Part shown: positions 18,313-28,680 of the stretch, piece by piece | Numbering within the stretch: the first letter of the stretch is position 1 | Layout: each line of letters opens with the position of its first letter | Assembly: GCA_000756795.1 (NCBI GenBank) | Contig: CCSI01000001.1 | Span: 434,001-498,000 of the forward strand | Length of the DNA stretch: 64,000 bases | Source: Qipengyuania vulgaris | Lineage (GTDB): Bacteria; Pseudomonadota; Alphaproteobacteria; Sphingomonadales; Sphingomonadaceae | Reading direction: 5' to 3' | Made by a program: the position numbers and the translations under genes | The notes under the pieces: model-generated | The model's input: the letters and a program-made list of their open reading frames with translations, nothing else | Databases searched by the model: none | Told to the model about the DNA's origin: nothing

Positions 18313-20043
18313 ATGGCCGAAGCGGTTGCAGAACAGAAAAAATCCGCATGGAAAGCTCTCGGTCTCGCGCTGACCAACAAGAAAACCGGCTTCATGCTGA
18401 TTTTCGGCTTCGCCAGCGGATTGCCCTTCGCCCTCTTCCTCGGCACCCTTTTCGCCTGGCTGACCGAAGCGGAAGTCGACCTCGAGACGATGGGTATCTT
18501 CAGCCTCATCGGGCTGGCCTATGCCTTCCAGTTCCTGTGGTCGCCGCTCATCGACAAGGTCAATATCCCGCTCCTGCGCAAGCTCGGGCGGCGCAAGCAA
18601 TGGATTGTGCCTGCGCAGGTGCTGCTCGGCACCATCCTCGTCACCATGAGTATCCTTGACCCCAAAAGCCAGCTCGGCATGTTCAGCCTGCTGGCGGGTA
18701 TCGGCGCCTTTGCCAGCGCAACGCAGGACATCGCCATCAATGCATGGCGTATCGACGTGGCGGACGAGCGCGCGACCATCGATATCCTCTCGACAGTCTA
18801 TCAGATGGGTTATCGGCTCTCCTCGCTGGTCGGAGGCGCGCTCGGCCTCATCATTGCGGCGCGTATCGGCTGGCCCGAAACCTATGCGCTGATGGGCGCA
18901 ATCCTGCTGGCGGTCGGCTTTGTCGGCCTGTGGGCGCCGAACGCGTCCGAGGTAGACAGCGATGTTGCGACCGAGAGCGAACTTCAAGTCCGAGCCTTGC
19001 GCAAGTCAGGCGAGCTGGAGCCCGGCATCCGCAATCGCGCCCTCCTGATGGTCGGCCTGCTGTGGGCCGGCGCCATCGGCGTTGTGCTCGCCTTCATGGT
19101 GATGTCGATGGCCAATTCGCCGGAAGACCGGCCTAATCCGACAGAATTCACCGCGACCTTCGGGCCTATCATCATCCTTGCGACCATTATCCTGCCCGGC
19201 CTGATTGCCGGCTGGCTGGCGGCGAAGAAGAAGCAGGGCCAGCATGTCCTTACGACCGACGCGCCACAGGCGAGCGGCGGGGCCTATGCGCTCGACCATC
19301 TCTATCGCGCACTGGTGCTGCCGCTGGTGGAGCTAGTTGGCCGCGTGGGCTGGGCACTGGTGCTCATCCTCGCCGTGGTGCTGACCTACCGTATCTGCGA
19401 CGCTATCTGGGGCAGTTTCGCCTATCCCTTCTACCTCGGCGAGTTGGAGTACACGAACGACGACGTGGCCTTCGCCTCGAAGTTCTTCGGCGTTGGCGCA
19501 ATCATCCTCGGCCTCGCGCTGGGCGGATTCATGCTCACCACCATCGGGCGCATGGCGACGCTGCTCATCGGCGGTATCCTCGCAGCGCTGACAAATTTGC
19601 TCTATGCCGACATGGCTGTGGGCGGTCACAACATGGCAGCCTTCAGCCAAGCGGTCGGCTTTACCTATCTCATCGAACAGGTACCGGGCATCGGCGATGC
19701 AGATCTTGCCAAGCTGACCATCACCATCGGCTTCGAGAATCTCGCCATCGGTATCGCGGGCGCGGCATACATCGCGTGGCTGTCGAGCATCGTGTCGAAG
19801 AAGTTCAGCGCCGTGCAATACGCGCTACTAGCCTCTTTGACCCTGCTGGTTGGCACGCTGGGTCGCGGCGCCCTAGGCGAGATGATCGAGAACCAAGGCT
19901 ATTACGACGTCTTCATCCTGACGACGTGGATTGGTCTCGCTGCGGCCGTGCTGGTGTGCTTCGAATGGTATCGCGAGAGCCGCGGCAAGAAGGCTGCAGG
20001 CATAGTGGCTCCGGAGGCTGGCGAGACCGTCCCGGCTGAATAA
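18313..20043 (+). CDS. ampG: AmpG-like MFS transporter
   Basis: 576 residues with about 14 hydrophobic segments. The N-terminal pattern (GFASGLPFALFLGTLFAWLTE, IGLAYAFQFLWSPLIDK, ATQDIAINAWRIDV) is that of AmpG permeases, which import anhydromuropeptides for cell-wall recycling. It is longer than the E. coli protein because of an extended central loop (about residues 215-330) with extra membrane segments. Divergent from the Rieske oxygenase; its stop abuts the folC stop with no gap. Confidence 0.88.
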   Translation: MAEAVAEQKKSAWKALGLALTNKKTGFMLIFGFASGLPFALFLGTLFAWLTEAEVDLETMGIFSLIGLAYAFQFLWSPLIDKVNIPLLRKLGRRKQWIVPAQVLLGTILVTMSILDPKSQLGMFSLLAGIGAFASATQDIAINAWRIDVADERATIDILSTVYQMGYRLSSLVGGALGLIIAARIGWPETYALMGAILLAVGFVGLWAPNASEVDSDVATESELQVRALRKSGELEPGIRNRALLMVGLLWAGAIGVVLAFMVMSMANSPEDRPNPTEFTATFGPIIILATIILPGLIAGWLAAKKKQGQHVLTTDAPQASGGAYALDHLYRALVLPLVELVGRVGWALVLILAVVLTYRICDAIWGSFAYPFYLGELEYTNDDVAFASKFFGVGAIILGLALGGFMLTTIGRMATLLIGGILAALTNLLYADMAVGGHNMAAFSQAVGFTYLIEQVPGIGDADLAKLTITIGFENLAIGIAGAAYIAWLSSIVSKKFSAVQYALLASLTLLVGTLGRGALGEMIENQGYYDVFILTTWIGLAAAVLVCFEWYRESRGKKAAGIVAPEAGETVPAE

Positions 20044-21339
20044 TCAGTCGGGCAGCTCGTCGTTTAGTCGCAGGACCTCGCCCGCGAGATAGAGCGAGCC
20101 GGAGACAAGGACCGGCAGGCCGTCTTCGGGGAGGGCGGCGAGGGCCGAGGGAACATCCGCGGCTGGCTTTGCTGCGGGACCGAAAGCGACGACCGCGTGC
20201 CAATCGTGGCCGGGCACAGGGACTACCGTGATGCTGGCGACGGCGTCGGCCAGCGGCTCGACGATGGCGCGCGGGTCTTTCGCATCGAGCATGCCGATGA
20301 CGAGATGCAGCCGCTGTCCGGCAAAATGCTCGCCGAGGATCGCTCCAGCGGAAGGATTGTGTCCGCCGTCGAGCCAGACCTCGCGATCTCCCGTCAGCGG
20401 CCCCGGCGCAAGGCGCTGGAGCCGTGCGGGCCAGCGGGCGGCGCGAAGGCCTTCCGCCATCGCGTCTCTCGACACCGAGACATAGTCCTGATGGCGCAGC
20501 ATGGCGACCGCGAGCGCTGCGTTCTCCGGCTGGTGCGGGCCCGGCAGGGTTGGGGGCGGCAGGGCGAGTTCTCCATGCCGGTCGGCGTAGTGCAGTCCCG
20601 TGTCGCTTGCGCTGACCGACCATTCGCGCCCGCGCATCGCGAGCGGTGCCCCGTTGCGCATGGCGGCGGCTTCGACCTCCACCGTCGCATCTTCCGGATA
20701 GGACAGCGTTACGAGCGAGCAGCCGGGTTTCGCGATACCGGCCTTCTCGAAGGCAATGCGGGCGAGGGGGATGTCCGGCACACCCTCTTCGGGCGACAGC
20801 AGGAAGCGCTCGTGGTCGATGCCTAGCGCCGCGATGCCGCAGGCCGCCAGCACATCGGGCTCGAGCACATTGGTCGCATCGAACCGCCCGCCGAGGCCGA
20901 CCTCGACCACGCAGGCTTCCGCCGAAACGCGCGCGAATTCGGTGAAGGCGGCGGCGATGGTGACTTCGAAGAAGCTGGGGTTCAGGTCCTCGCCTGTATC
21001 AAGCACCTCGGCCAGCAATTCCGCCAGTCGCTCGTCGGAAATCAGCTCACCTGCCACACGGATACGCTCGTTGTAACGCACGAGGTGGGGGCTGGTCGTG
21101 ACGTGGACTTTATAGCCTTCCGCCTCCAGCATGGCGCGCAGGAAGGCGCAGGTGGAGCCCTTGCCGTTGGTCCCGGCGACGTGAAACACCGGCGGCAGCT
21201 TGCGGTGCGGATTGCCGAGGCGGTCCAGCAGGGCGCGGATGGTCTCCAGCCCCAGCCGCCCGTCGGGCACACTGAGCTGCGCCAGCCGGTCGAGCTGGGC
21301 CTGGACGGCGGTATTATCGGAGCGGGCGAAGTCTCTCAC
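20044..21339 (-). CDS. folC: Bifunctional folylpolyglutamate synthase / dihydrofolate synthase
   Basis: 431 residues. Mur-ligase-type ATP loop VAGTNGKGSTCAFLRAML, TSPHLVRYNERIRV and GLGGRFDATNV are typical of FolC. Adds glutamate to dihydropteroate and folates. GTG start at 21339; its Shine-Dalgarno GGGGAGG comes from the repeat element at 21341-21474 and is paired in a potential hairpin 4 bases before the start. Last gene of the trpB-trpA-accD-folC block. Confidence 0.95.
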   Translation of the reverse strand: MRDFARSDNTAVQAQLDRLAQLSVPDGRLGLETIRALLDRLGNPHRKLPPVFHVAGTNGKGSTCAFLRAMLEAEGYKVHVTTSPHLVRYNERIRVAGELISDERLAELLAEVLDTGEDLNPSFFEVTIAAAFTEFARVSAEACVVEVGLGGRFDATNVLEPDVLAACGIAALGIDHERFLLSPEEGVPDIPLARIAFEKAGIAKPGCSLVTLSYPEDATVEVEAAAMRNGAPLAMRGREWSVSASDTGLHYADRHGELALPPPTLPGPHQPENAALAVAMLRHQDYVSVSRDAMAEGLRAARWPARLQRLAPGPLTGDREVWLDGGHNPSAGAILGEHFAGQRLHLVIGMLDAKDPRAIVEPLADAVASITVVPVPGHDWHAVVAFGPAAKPAADVPSALAALPEDGLPVLVSGSLYLAGEVLRLNDELPD

Positions 21340-21340
21340 C

Positions 21341-21474
21341 TATCCTCCCCGGAACGGGGAGGGGGACCACCGTAGGTGGTGGAGGGGAGCCGCCGCAAAC
21401 AACGTGCTATAGGCGGAGTCCCCACCACCACGCCGCTTCGCGTCGTGGTCCCCCTCCCCAGATTGGGGAGGTTC
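21341..21474. repeat. Palindromic intergenic repeat (MITE/REP-like)
   Basis: About 134 bases between folC and accD made almost wholly of nested inverted repeats. The outer arms are CCTCCCC-GGAAC-GGGGAGG plus GGGACCAC on the left and GTGGTCCC plus CCTCCCC-AGATT-GGGGAGG on the right; inner arms are GGTGGTGGAGGGGA and TCCCCACCACC. The left arm includes ACCACC-GTA-GGTGGT. The whole could fold as one long cruciform. No ORF inside. Other genomic copies are expected but cannot be tested here. Confidence 0.7.
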
Positions 21475-21477
21475 ATT

Positions 21478-22326
21478 TCAAGCAGCTTCGGCAGGCGCGA
21501 GATAGTCGATGATGGTCGCCAGCGTGTCCTTCAGGTCATGGCGATGCACCACCATGTCAACCATGCCGTGCTTGTGCAGGTACTCGGCGCGCTGGAAGCC
21601 GTCGGGCAGCTGCTCGCGGATGGTGTCCTGGATCACGCGCTGGCCGGCAAAGCCGATGAGCGCGCCCGGCTCTGCAATGTGGACATCGCCCAGCATCGCA
21701 TAGCTTGCGGTAACGCCGCCCGTGGTCGGGTCGGTCAGCACGACGATATATGGTAGGCCGGCCTCTTTCAGGCGGCGCGTCATCACAGTCGCCTTGGGCA
21801 TCTGCATCAGGCTGAGGATGCCCTCTTGCATGCGCGCACCGCCAGCAGCGGTGACGACGATATAGGGGGCTTTCAGCGTCAGCGCGCGCTCGGCACCTTG
21901 GCAAAAAGCGGTGCCGACAGCCATGCCCATGCTGCCGCCCATGAAGGTGAAGTCCTGCACGCCGACGACGGCAGGCTTGCCCTCGATTGCGCCTGCGCCG
22001 ACGAGGAAGGCATCCTTGTGCGGGCTCTTGGCGCGCGCCTGCTTGAGGCGGTCGGTGTATTTCTTCGAATCGCGGAACTTGAGGGGGTCTTCCTTCACCT
22101 CCGGCACGGGAAGCGTTTCGAAACCCTCGTCCAGCAGCATGGCGAGCCGCTTGTCCGCACCGATACGGCCATGATGGTCGCAGCGCGGGCAGACATCCTG
22201 GTTCTCGGCATATTCCTGACCGAAGACCATTTGCTGGCAGCCGGGGCACTTGACCCACAGATCCTTGTCGGTGGTGCGCTTGGGCAGCCAGCTGATATTG
22301 TTACGGACGCGTGTAAACCAGTTCAT
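21478..22326 (-). CDS. accD: Acetyl-CoA carboxylase, carboxyltransferase subunit beta
   Basis: 282 residues, usual length. N-terminal zinc ribbon ([10 protein letters not shown] ... CPRCDHH) and the carboxyltransferase core ([53 protein letters not shown]). With AccA it transfers carboxyl from biotin to acetyl-CoA in fatty acid synthesis. Its start overlaps the trpA stop by 4 bases. Confidence 0.97.
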   Translation of the reverse strand: MNWFTRVRNNISWLPKRTTDKDLWVKCPGCQQMVFGQEYAENQDVCPRCDHHGRIGADKRLAMLLDEGFETLPVPEVKEDPLKFRDSKKYTDRLKQARAKSPHKDAFLVGAGAIEGKPAVVGVQDFTFMGGSMGMAVGTAFCQGAERALTLKAPYIVVTAAGGARMQEGILSLMQMPKATVMTRRLKEAGLPYIVVLTDPTTGGVTASYAMLGDVHIAEPGALIGFAGQRVIQDTIREQLPDGFQRAEYLHKHGMVDMVVHRHDLKDTLATIIDYLAPAEAA

Positions 22327-23114
22327 GCGGCGCCCTTTGCCGCCGAATGCACCGCCTTGGCAAGACTTGCAGTCAATTCTCGCAGTTTTTCCGGAGCGTC
22401 AACGCCGTGTTCGCCTACCAGTTCGACCAGCGCCGAGCCGACGACCACGCCGTCCGCAACCTTGGCGATAGCACCCGCCTGCTCGGGCGTGCGGACCCCG
22501 AAGCCAACTGCAATGGGCAGGTCGGCGGCGGCCTTCAGCTTTGCGACCGCGTCTTCAATCGAGGTCTGCGCCGCCTGCTGCTTGCCGGTGATGCCTGCGA
22601 CCGAGACGTAATAGAGGAACCCGTCCGAGCCTTCGAGCACCTGCGGCAGGCGCTTCGCATCGGTGGTCGGCGTGGCGAGGCGGATGGGCGCGATGCCCGC
22701 CGCGCGCAGGTCGGGGCCGAGCGCATCGTCCTCTTCGGGCGGAATGTCGACGCAGATAACGCCATCGACGCCCGCCTCCTTGGCGGCGTTGGCGAACCAG
22801 TCCGGCCCGCGCCTTATCATCGGATTGGCATAGCCCATCAGCACCAGCGGCACGTCCGGGTGACGCTGGCGGAACTCGGTGGCGATGCGCAGCACATCGG
22901 CGGTGGTCGTCCCCGCACCGAGCGAGCGCAGGTTCGCGTTCTGGATTGCGGGACCATCGGCCATGGGATCGGTGAAGGGCATCCCCAGCTCGATCACATC
23001 CGCACCGCCATCGACGAGCGCGTCGAGATTGGCCGCAGTGTCTCCATCGCCTGCGGTGACGAAGCAAACGAGCGCGGGGTGGGACTTGGAGAAGGCGTTA
23101 ATCAGGCGAGTCAT
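22323..23114 (-). CDS. trpA: Tryptophan synthase alpha subunit
   Basis: 263 residues. Catalytic glutamate in [16 protein letters not shown], catalytic aspartate in [12 protein letters not shown], and the GFGVRTPEQ phosphate loop are present. Cleaves indole-3-glycerol phosphate and channels indole to TrpB. Overlaps both the small membrane-protein gene upstream and accD downstream by 4 bases. Confidence 0.97.
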   Translation of the reverse strand: MTRLINAFSKSHPALVCFVTAGDGDTAANLDALVDGGADVIELGMPFTDPMADGPAIQNANLRSLGAGTTTADVLRIATEFRQRHPDVPLVLMGYANPMIRRGPDWFANAAKEAGVDGVICVDIPPEEDDALGPDLRAAGIAPIRLATPTTDAKRLPQVLEGSDGFLYYVSVAGITGKQQAAQTSIEDAVAKLKAAADLPIAVGFGVRTPEQAGAIAKVADGVVVGSALVELVGEHGVDAPEKLRELTASLAKAVHSAAKGAA

Positions 23115-23293
23115 CGTGCCGCCTTCTTCTTGCGGAAGGCAAAGCCCGCAGCTCCGCCGACCGCGACGGCGATACTGCTACCGAATACCCGCGACAGGTT
23201 CTCCGGATAATCGAATGTAAAATGGAGCATGGCGAGCACGATAAAGGCCATGACGCCGTAAAGAAGGCCCTGCTTCAATGCGCCGATGATCAT
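23111..23293 (-). CDS. Small membrane protein between trpB and trpA
   Basis: 60 residues with two hydrophobic segments (about 9-27 and 38-53) and a basic end RKKKAAR. The start overlaps the trpB stop (ATGA) and the stop overlaps the trpA start, so it is tightly translationally coupled, which is strong evidence that it is real. No family is recognised. It separates the two subunits of one enzyme complex, so it is either an insertion tolerated by coupling or a membrane partner. Confidence 0.8.
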   Translation of the reverse strand: MIIGALKQGLLYGVMAFIVLAMLHFTFDYPENLSRVFGSSIAVAVGGAAGFAFRKKKAAR

Positions 23294-24510
23294 GAGGACA
23301 TCTCCACTCCCAGTCGCTCAGCGACCGTGAAGATGTCCTTGTCGCCGCGTCCGCACAGGTTTGCCAAGATCACGCTGTCCTTCGGCATCTCCTTCGCGCG
23401 TTTGGCGACTGCCGCGATCGCATGGCTCGGCTCCAGTGCAGGGATGATGCCCTCGGTGCGGCAGAGGAGCTGGAAAGCCTCCAGCGCCTCTTCGTCGGTG
23501 ATTGCGGTGTATTCGACGCGGCCCGTGTCTTTCAGCCACGCGTGTTCGGGGCCGATGCCGGGATAGTCGAGGCCGGCGCTGATCGAGTGGCCTTCGGTGA
23601 TCTGGCCGTCCTCGTCCTGCAACAAATAGGTCTTGTTGCCGTGGAGCACGCCGGGGAAGCCGCCGAGCAGGGATGCCGCGTGTTCGTCGCCATCGAGGCC
23701 GTGGCCTGCCGCCTCGACACCGAGCATTTTCACGTCCGGATCGTCGAGGAAGGGGTGGAACAGGCCGAGCGCGTTGGAGCCGCCGCCGATGGCTGCCACC
23801 AGCAGGTCGGGCAGGCGGCCGATGCGGTCTTGCATCTGCTGCCGTGCTTCCTTGCCGATCACGCTTTGGAAGTCGCGAACCAGCTCGGGATAGGGATGCG
23901 GCCCGGCAGCGGTGCCGATGATGTAGAAGGTGTCGTGGACATTCGCGACCCAGTCGCGCAGCCCTTCGTTCATCGCGTCCTTCAGTGTGCCGCGCCCGCT
24001 GGTGACCGGAACGACTTCAGCGCCGAGCAGCTTCATGCGGAAGACATTGGGCGATTGGCGCCGCACGTCCTCTGCACCCATGTAAATAACGCAAGGCAGG
24101 CCGAAGCGCGCGCAGACGGTGGCGGTGGCGACGCCGTGCTGGCCCGCGCCGGTCTCCGCAATGATGCGCGTCTTGCCCATGCGGATGGCGAGCAGGATCT
24201 GCCCGATGCAATTGTTGATCTTGTGCGCGCCCGTGTGGTTCAATTCGTCGCGCTTGAACCAGACCTGCGCCCCTCCGAGCGCTTCGGTCAGCCGTTCTGC
24301 GAAATAGAGCGGGGAGGGGCGGCCCACGTAATGTTCGAGCAGGTCGTCGAACTGCGCCTTGAACTCGGGGTCGGCCTGCGCGGCGCGGTATTCGCGCTCG
24401 AGGTCGAGGACCAGCGGCATAAGCGTTTCGGCGACATAGCGCCCGCCGTAATCGCCGAAGTGTCCGCGCTCGTCGGGCTGGTTCTTGTAGGTGTTCGGAT
24501 TGCTCGCCAT
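23290..24510 (-). CDS. trpB: Tryptophan synthase beta subunit
   Basis: 406 residues from ATG 24510, preceded by GGGAGGG. Pyridoxal-phosphate lysine in [15 protein letters not shown], the [11 protein letters not shown] loop and the phosphate-binding [10 protein letters not shown] are present. Condenses indole with serine to tryptophan. The longer in-frame start at 24642 would overlap the divergent chorismate mutase gene and is rejected. Confidence 0.97.
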   Translation of the reverse strand: MASNPNTYKNQPDERGHFGDYGGRYVAETLMPLVLDLEREYRAAQADPEFKAQFDDLLEHYVGRPSPLYFAERLTEALGGAQVWFKRDELNHTGAHKINNCIGQILLAIRMGKTRIIAETGAGQHGVATATVCARFGLPCVIYMGAEDVRRQSPNVFRMKLLGAEVVPVTSGRGTLKDAMNEGLRDWVANVHDTFYIIGTAAGPHPYPELVRDFQSVIGKEARQQMQDRIGRLPDLLVAAIGGGSNALGLFHPFLDDPDVKMLGVEAAGHGLDGDEHAASLLGGFPGVLHGNKTYLLQDEDGQITEGHSISAGLDYPGIGPEHAWLKDTGRVEYTAITDEEALEAFQLLCRTEGIIPALEPSHAIAAVAKRAKEMPKDSVILANLCGRGDKDIFTVAERLGVEMSS

Positions 24511-24601
24511 GGCCCTCCCATGCCGAGGGATTGCGGACAAGTCGAGAGTGGCTTTGGTTTGTCCTCGACAAGCGGCATTCAACGCGCCATGCGGCGCTGC
24601 C

Positions 24602-24913
24602 ATGAGTGACGATTTCAAGCTGCCCGAAGAGTGCGAAACCATGCGCGAAGTGCGGATCGGCGTAGATACGACCGATCGCGAATTGGTGGAACTGCTCGAT
24701 CGCCGCTTCGGCTATATGCGCGCAGCCGCCCGCATCAAGACCGACCGCAATGTGGTGCGCGATGAAGCACGCAAGGCCGAAGTCATCGACAATGCAGTGG
24801 CAGATGCCAAGAAGCGCGACCTCCCGCATGAGAAGATCGCGCAAATCTGGGACCTTCTGGTCGAAACCTCGATAGCTTACGAATTGGAAGAGTGGGACCG
24901 TATACGCGCCTGA
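24602..24913 (+). CDS. Chorismate mutase (AroQ class)
   Basis: 103 residues, all helical as in AroQ mutases. Conserved arginines and lysines: R near residue 15 (MREVRIGVD), R in [14 protein letters not shown] in ARKAEVI. It matches the single-domain chorismate mutase/PchB-like family and should convert chorismate to prephenate. Divergent from trpB, so the two branches of aromatic synthesis share one intergenic region. Start ATG 24602 is chosen since upstream residues have no family similarity and run into the trpB leader. Confidence 0.87.
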   Translation: MSDDFKLPEECETMREVRIGVDTTDRELVELLDRRFGYMRAAARIKTDRNVVRDEARKAEVIDNAVADAKKRDLPHEKIAQIWDLLVETSIAYELEEWDRIRA

Positions 24914-24929
24914 GCAGGGCGCTGCGGGC

Positions 24930-25157
24930 TCAGTTCCCGTTGTTGAAGTCGACCCATTCCTCGCGCGTCATGCAGACCTTTTCCTTGCGGCGGCTGGAAA
25001 TGTCGGTGCGGATGCGGCGGCAGATTTTCTCTTCCTTGGCAGGCGCTGCTTCGGGCTGCGCTTCAGCCTTCTTGTCGCTTTCCTTATCCTGGGGCTCGGT
25101 TGCGAGGGCCGGAACAGCGAGGGCGGCAAGGGCAAGGGCGGGCAGGGCAAAACGCAT
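24930..25157 (-). CDS. Small secreted hypothetical protein
   Basis: 75 residues with a signal peptide (MRFALPALALAALAVPALA-TE), a lysine/glutamate/alanine linker and a basic C-terminal half holding two cysteines (KICRRIRTDISSRRKEKVCM). GAGGAA precedes the ATG at 25157. Small proteins of this type are common in sphingomonads and have no known function. Confidence 0.75.
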   Translation of the reverse strand: MRFALPALALAALAVPALATEPQDKESDKKAEAQPEAAPAKEEKICRRIRTDISSRRKEKVCMTREEWVDFNNGN

Positions 25158-25234
25158 GGAAATTCCTCGGGTTTTTCGGGAGAACTCGTGTCCGACCCTG
25201 CTAGGAACAGGGGGATGAACCGTCGATGAGTATT

Positions 25235-25963
25235 CTACGAACGACCCTTGGGGCCCCGTTGAAGCGATGACAGCACACCGCGCAAGGTGCGAACCTCGAG
25301 GTGGTTCCAACCCGGCTTGGTCAGCACGCCACGCAGGGTCCTGCGGGTGGCATCGGCGCGCGGCTCGGGGAGGAAATAGCCCTTCGGCTCAAGCATGCCC
25401 TCGAGGTGGTTGATGAGGCCCTCGAGCTCTTCCTGCGGGGCAGGGGGCAGCAGATCTTCCTGCGTCGGCTGCACGAGGCTCTCGTGTTTCGACCACTCAT
25501 AGGCGCACAGGATGACCGCCTGCGCGAGGTTGAGTGAGCCGAATTCGGGATTGATGGGCACCGTCAGGATGGCACGGGCGAGCGCGACGTCCTCGGTCTC
25601 CAGCCCAGAGCGTTCGGGGCCGAAAAGGATGGCGCTGCGCCCTTCCGCCCTGGCGATTTCCGCGCTGGCCTGCTCAGGCGTGACGACCGGTTTGGTCACG
25701 CCGCGCTTGCGCACCGTGGTGGCATAGACATGGGCGCAATCGGCGACCGCTTCCGCCGTGCTGTCGAAGACCTGCGCTTTTTCCAGCACGATGTCCGCAC
25801 CTGCTGCGGCCGGGCCTGCATCGGGATTGGGCCAGCCATCGCGCGGGGTGACCATGCGCAATTCGACCAGCCCGAAGTTGAGCATGGCGCGCGCGGCCTT
25901 GCCGATATTCTCGCCCAGCTGCGGCCGGACGAGGACGATGACGGGCTTGCGGCTGTCAGCCAC
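25235..25963 (-). CDS. trmJ: TrmJ-type tRNA/rRNA methyltransferase (SPOUT)
   Basis: About 242 residues. The SPOUT knot motifs are [37 protein letters not shown] and [13 protein letters not shown]. The family 2'-O-methylates ribose at position 32 of tRNAs. GTG at 25963 with AGGAAG upstream is preferred; it overlaps the nrdR end by 8 bases, consistent with an operon. Confidence 0.9.
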   Translation of the reverse strand: MADSRKPVIVLVRPQLGENIGKAARAMLNFGLVELRMVTPRDGWPNPDAGPAAAGADIVLEKAQVFDSTAEAVADCAHVYATTVRKRGVTKPVVTPEQASAEIARAEGRSAILFGPERSGLETEDVALARAILTVPINPEFGSLNLAQAVILCAYEWSKHESLVQPTQEDLLPPAPQEELEGLINHLEGMLEPKGYFLPEPRADATRRTLRGVLTKPGWNHLEVRTLRGVLSSLQRGPKGRS

Positions 25964-26438
25964 GTTCGGCCGCCGCTTCCTGCACGGTGCTGGCAAATTC
26001 TTCAAAATCGCGCGCTTCGCTGAAGTCGCGATAGACCGAGGCGAAGCGGATGTAGGCCACGCTGTCCAGCTGGCGAAGGCCGTCCATCACCAATTCGCCG
26101 ATGCGTTGCGAGGGGATCTCCGCCTCGCCTGCGGTTTCGACCTGGCGCTGGATGCCGCTGACGAGCTGGTCGATCTGCTCCTGCGCGACATCGCGCTTGC
26201 GGCAGGCGAGCGAGATCGATTGTTCGAGCTTGCTGCGGTCGAAGGGCTGGCGGCGCCCCTCTTGACCATTGGCACCCGATTTTACGACCGTGACCTCGCG
26301 CAATTGCACGCGTTCGAAAGTGGTGAAGCGCGCCCCGCATTTGGAGCATTGGCGACGGCGGCGGATCGAGGTGGAATCCTCGGTCGGCCGGGAATCCTTC
26401 ACCTGACTGTCGTCATGGGCGCAAAAAGGGCAGCGCAT
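25956..26438 (-). CDS. nrdR: Transcriptional repressor NrdR
   Basis: 160 residues. Zinc ribbon [17 protein letters not shown] ... [17 protein letters not shown] and ATP-cone domain ([22 protein letters not shown]). Represses ribonucleotide reductase genes in response to dATP/ATP. Lies in the usual rpiB-glyA-nrdR order. Confidence 0.96.
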   Translation of the reverse strand: MRCPFCAHDDSQVKDSRPTEDSTSIRRRRQCSKCGARFTTFERVQLREVTVVKSGANGQEGRRQPFDRSKLEQSISLACRKRDVAQEQIDQLVSGIQRQVETAGEAEIPSQRIGELVMDGLRQLDSVAYIRFASVYRDFSEARDFEEFASTVQEAAAERG

Positions 26439-26468
26439 TTTCTATCCGTAATTTGTCGCGTGCTGAAA

Positions 26469-26777
26469 TCAGGGGCGCAGGCGCTTGTAGAGCATGAAAC
26501 CGGCACCTGCCACGCCGCCTACGATCGGGCCGACGACGGGTAGTACCCAACCGGCAAACGCGCCGACAGCAGCACCGGCCAGCACCGGCTTGGTCGAGGG
26601 ATGCTCCATCCCGTCGGCCGCCATCGCCTTGATTTCGGCAGTCGCGTCGGGGATCAGCTCGTGGTCCTGAAAGGCATTGCGGCCATTACCTGCGTCCTGC
26701 TTTTCGGAGCCAGGGCGCTCGTCGCGCTTCGAGGAACCGTAGCGGTCGTTGTCGCGGTCGTCGGGGATATTGGCCAT
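26469..26777 (-). CDS. Hypothetical protein with C-terminal glycine-rich membrane segment
   Basis: 102 residues. The first half is charged and disordered (NIPDDRDNDRYGSSKRDERP), the second carries one long hydrophobic, glycine-rich stretch (about 70-95, GAFAGWVLPVVGPIVGGVAG) resembling a glycine-zipper membrane helix. AAGGAA precedes ATG 26777. It sits between glyA and nrdR; function unknown. Confidence 0.75.
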   Translation of the reverse strand: MANIPDDRDNDRYGSSKRDERPGSEKQDAGNGRNAFQDHELIPDATAEIKAMAADGMEHPSTKPVLAGAAVGAFAGWVLPVVGPIVGGVAGAGFMLYKRLRP

Positions 26778-26788
26778 CGCAGTTTCCT

Positions 26789-28102
26789 TCAGCGTCCGGG
26801 GTATACCGGGAAAGCTTCGCACAATTCGGCCACGCGGTCACGCACGCTTTGTTCGACCTGCCCGTCACCCTCGGCGCCATTCTTCGACATGCCTTCGACC
26901 ACTTCGCAGATGAGCTTGCCGATGGTTTCGAACTCGGCCTCGCCAAAGCCACGCGTGGTGCCGGCCGGGGTGCCGACGCGGATGCCACTGGTCACGAAGG
27001 GGCTGCGCGTGTCGTAGGGGATGCCGTTCTTGTTGCAGGTCAGCCATGCGCGGTCGAGGCCTGCCTCGGCGGCCTTGCCGGTCACGTCCTTGGCGGTGAG
27101 GTCGACCAGCATGGAGTGGTTGTCCGTTCCGCCCGAAACGACGCGCAATCCGTTCGCTTCGATACCGCGGGCCAGCGCGCGCGCATTGGCGACTACATTG
27201 GCCGCATAGTCTTTGAAGTCGGGACGCAGCGCTTCGCGGAAAGCGACTGCCTTGGCCGCAATCACATGCATTAGCGGGCCGCCCTGCATGCCGGGGAACA
27301 CCGCCATGTTGATTGGCTTTGTGAATTCCTCGTCGTTCCACAGGATGATGCCGGAACGCGGGCCGCGCAGGCTCTTATGGGTGGTCGAAGTGACGACATG
27401 GGCATGCGGGAAGGGCGAGGGGTGCGCGCCACCTGCAACAAGGCCCGAGATGTGGCTCATGTCGACCATAAGGTAAGCACCGACTTCATCCGCGATCTTG
27501 CGGAAGGCTTTCCAGTCCCAGACGCGGCTATAGGCGGTGCCACCTGCAATGATCAGCTTCGGCTTGTGTTCGAGTGCGGTTGCGCGGACCTCGTCCATGT
27601 CGATGAGTTCATCGTCCTTGCGCACGCCGTAGCTGACCGGATTGAACCACTTGCCGCTCATGTTGACCGGCGAACCGTGGGTAAGGTGGCCGCCAGAATT
27701 GAGGTCAAGGCCCATGAAGGTGTCGCCCGGCTGCAGCAGCGCGAGGAAGACCGCCTGGTTCATCTGGCTGCCCGAGTTGGGCTGCACATTGGCGAAGTTG
27801 CAGCCGAACAGTTCCTTCGCACGCTCGATAGCGAGCGTTTCGACCACGTCCGCATAGTCGCAGCCGCCGTAGTAGCGCTTGCCCGGATACCCTTCCGCAT
27901 ATTTGTTCGTGAAGACGCTGCCAGTCGCCTCGAGCACGGCGGTCGAGGCGATGTTCTCGCTCGCGATAAGCTCGATCTTGTCCTGCTGGCGGCCCAGTTC
28001 CTTGCGGATCGCCTCGTGAATTTCGGGATCGGCTTCGGCTAGGCTGTCGTGCCAGAAGCGGTCCATCGGGGTGCGCGCGGTTTCTTTTGCCTGGGTAGCC
28101 AT
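26789..28102 (-). CDS. glyA: Serine hydroxymethyltransferase
   Basis: 437 residues. [23 protein letters not shown], the [12 protein letters not shown] motif and PLP lysine in [14 protein letters not shown] are diagnostic. Converts serine and tetrahydrofolate to glycine and methylene-tetrahydrofolate. Two bases separate its start from the rpiB stop. Confidence 0.98.
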   Translation of the reverse strand: MATQAKETARTPMDRFWHDSLAEADPEIHEAIRKELGRQQDKIELIASENIASTAVLEATGSVFTNKYAEGYPGKRYYGGCDYADVVETLAIERAKELFGCNFANVQPNSGSQMNQAVFLALLQPGDTFMGLDLNSGGHLTHGSPVNMSGKWFNPVSYGVRKDDELIDMDEVRATALEHKPKLIIAGGTAYSRVWDWKAFRKIADEVGAYLMVDMSHISGLVAGGAHPSPFPHAHVVTSTTHKSLRGPRSGIILWNDEEFTKPINMAVFPGMQGGPLMHVIAAKAVAFREALRPDFKDYAANVVANARALARGIEANGLRVVSGGTDNHSMLVDLTAKDVTGKAAEAGLDRAWLTCNKNGIPYDTRSPFVTSGIRVGTPAGTTRGFGEAEFETIGKLICEVVEGMSKNGAEGDGQVEQSVRDRVAELCEAFPVYPGR

Positions 28103-28104
28103 GA

Positions 28105-28554
28105 TCAGAAATCTTCCGTTTTGGGCGGAGTGGAGAGCCTATCGACGCGGCGCTGGTGGCGGCCGCCGGCGAATTCGGTTTCGAGAAATGCGGTCACACA
28201 GGCCTTGGCCATATCGACCCCGGTCAGTCTGGCGCCGAGGGCAAGGCAGTTCGCATTATTGTGTTCGCGCGAGAGCGAGGCCGAAAGCGGCTCGGAAACG
28301 AGCGCGCAGCGCACGCCAGGGTTGCGGTTCACGCTCATCGAAATGCCGATGCCGCTGCCGCAAAGCGCTATGCCGCGCTCTGCGGTTCCGTCGGCCACGA
28401 CGCCTGCGAGCTTGTAGCCGAAGTCGGGATAATCGACGCTGTCGGTGGTCTCCGGCCCGAGGTCGGCGACCTCGTGGCCCTGTTCGATAAGCCAGTCGCG
28501 CAATGTCGCTTTCAGCTCGATTGCGGCATGGTCGGAAGCAAGGGCGATACGCAT
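28105..28554 (-). CDS. rpiB: Ribose-5-phosphate isomerase B
   Basis: 149 residues from ATG 28554. [15 protein letters not shown], the active-site region [17 protein letters not shown] and [17 protein letters not shown] are hallmarks of RpiB. Interconverts ribulose- and ribose-5-phosphate. First gene of the rpiB-glyA operon. Confidence 0.95.
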   Translation of the reverse strand: MRIALASDHAAIELKATLRDWLIEQGHEVADLGPETTDSVDYPDFGYKLAGVVADGTAERGIALCGSGIGISMSVNRNPGVRCALVSEPLSASLSREHNNANCLALGARLTGVDMAKACVTAFLETEFAGGRHQRRVDRLSTPPKTEDF

Positions 28555-28680
28555 GGGGCGGACATAGGGACCCCAGCCGATTCTCTCCACCCCGTTTCCC
28601 CGCTCGTGCACACGAATTTATGGTTGCGAGGACCGCATGGTCATCAAAAAATTAAGCATTAACGCCTAATTGCGGGCCTC

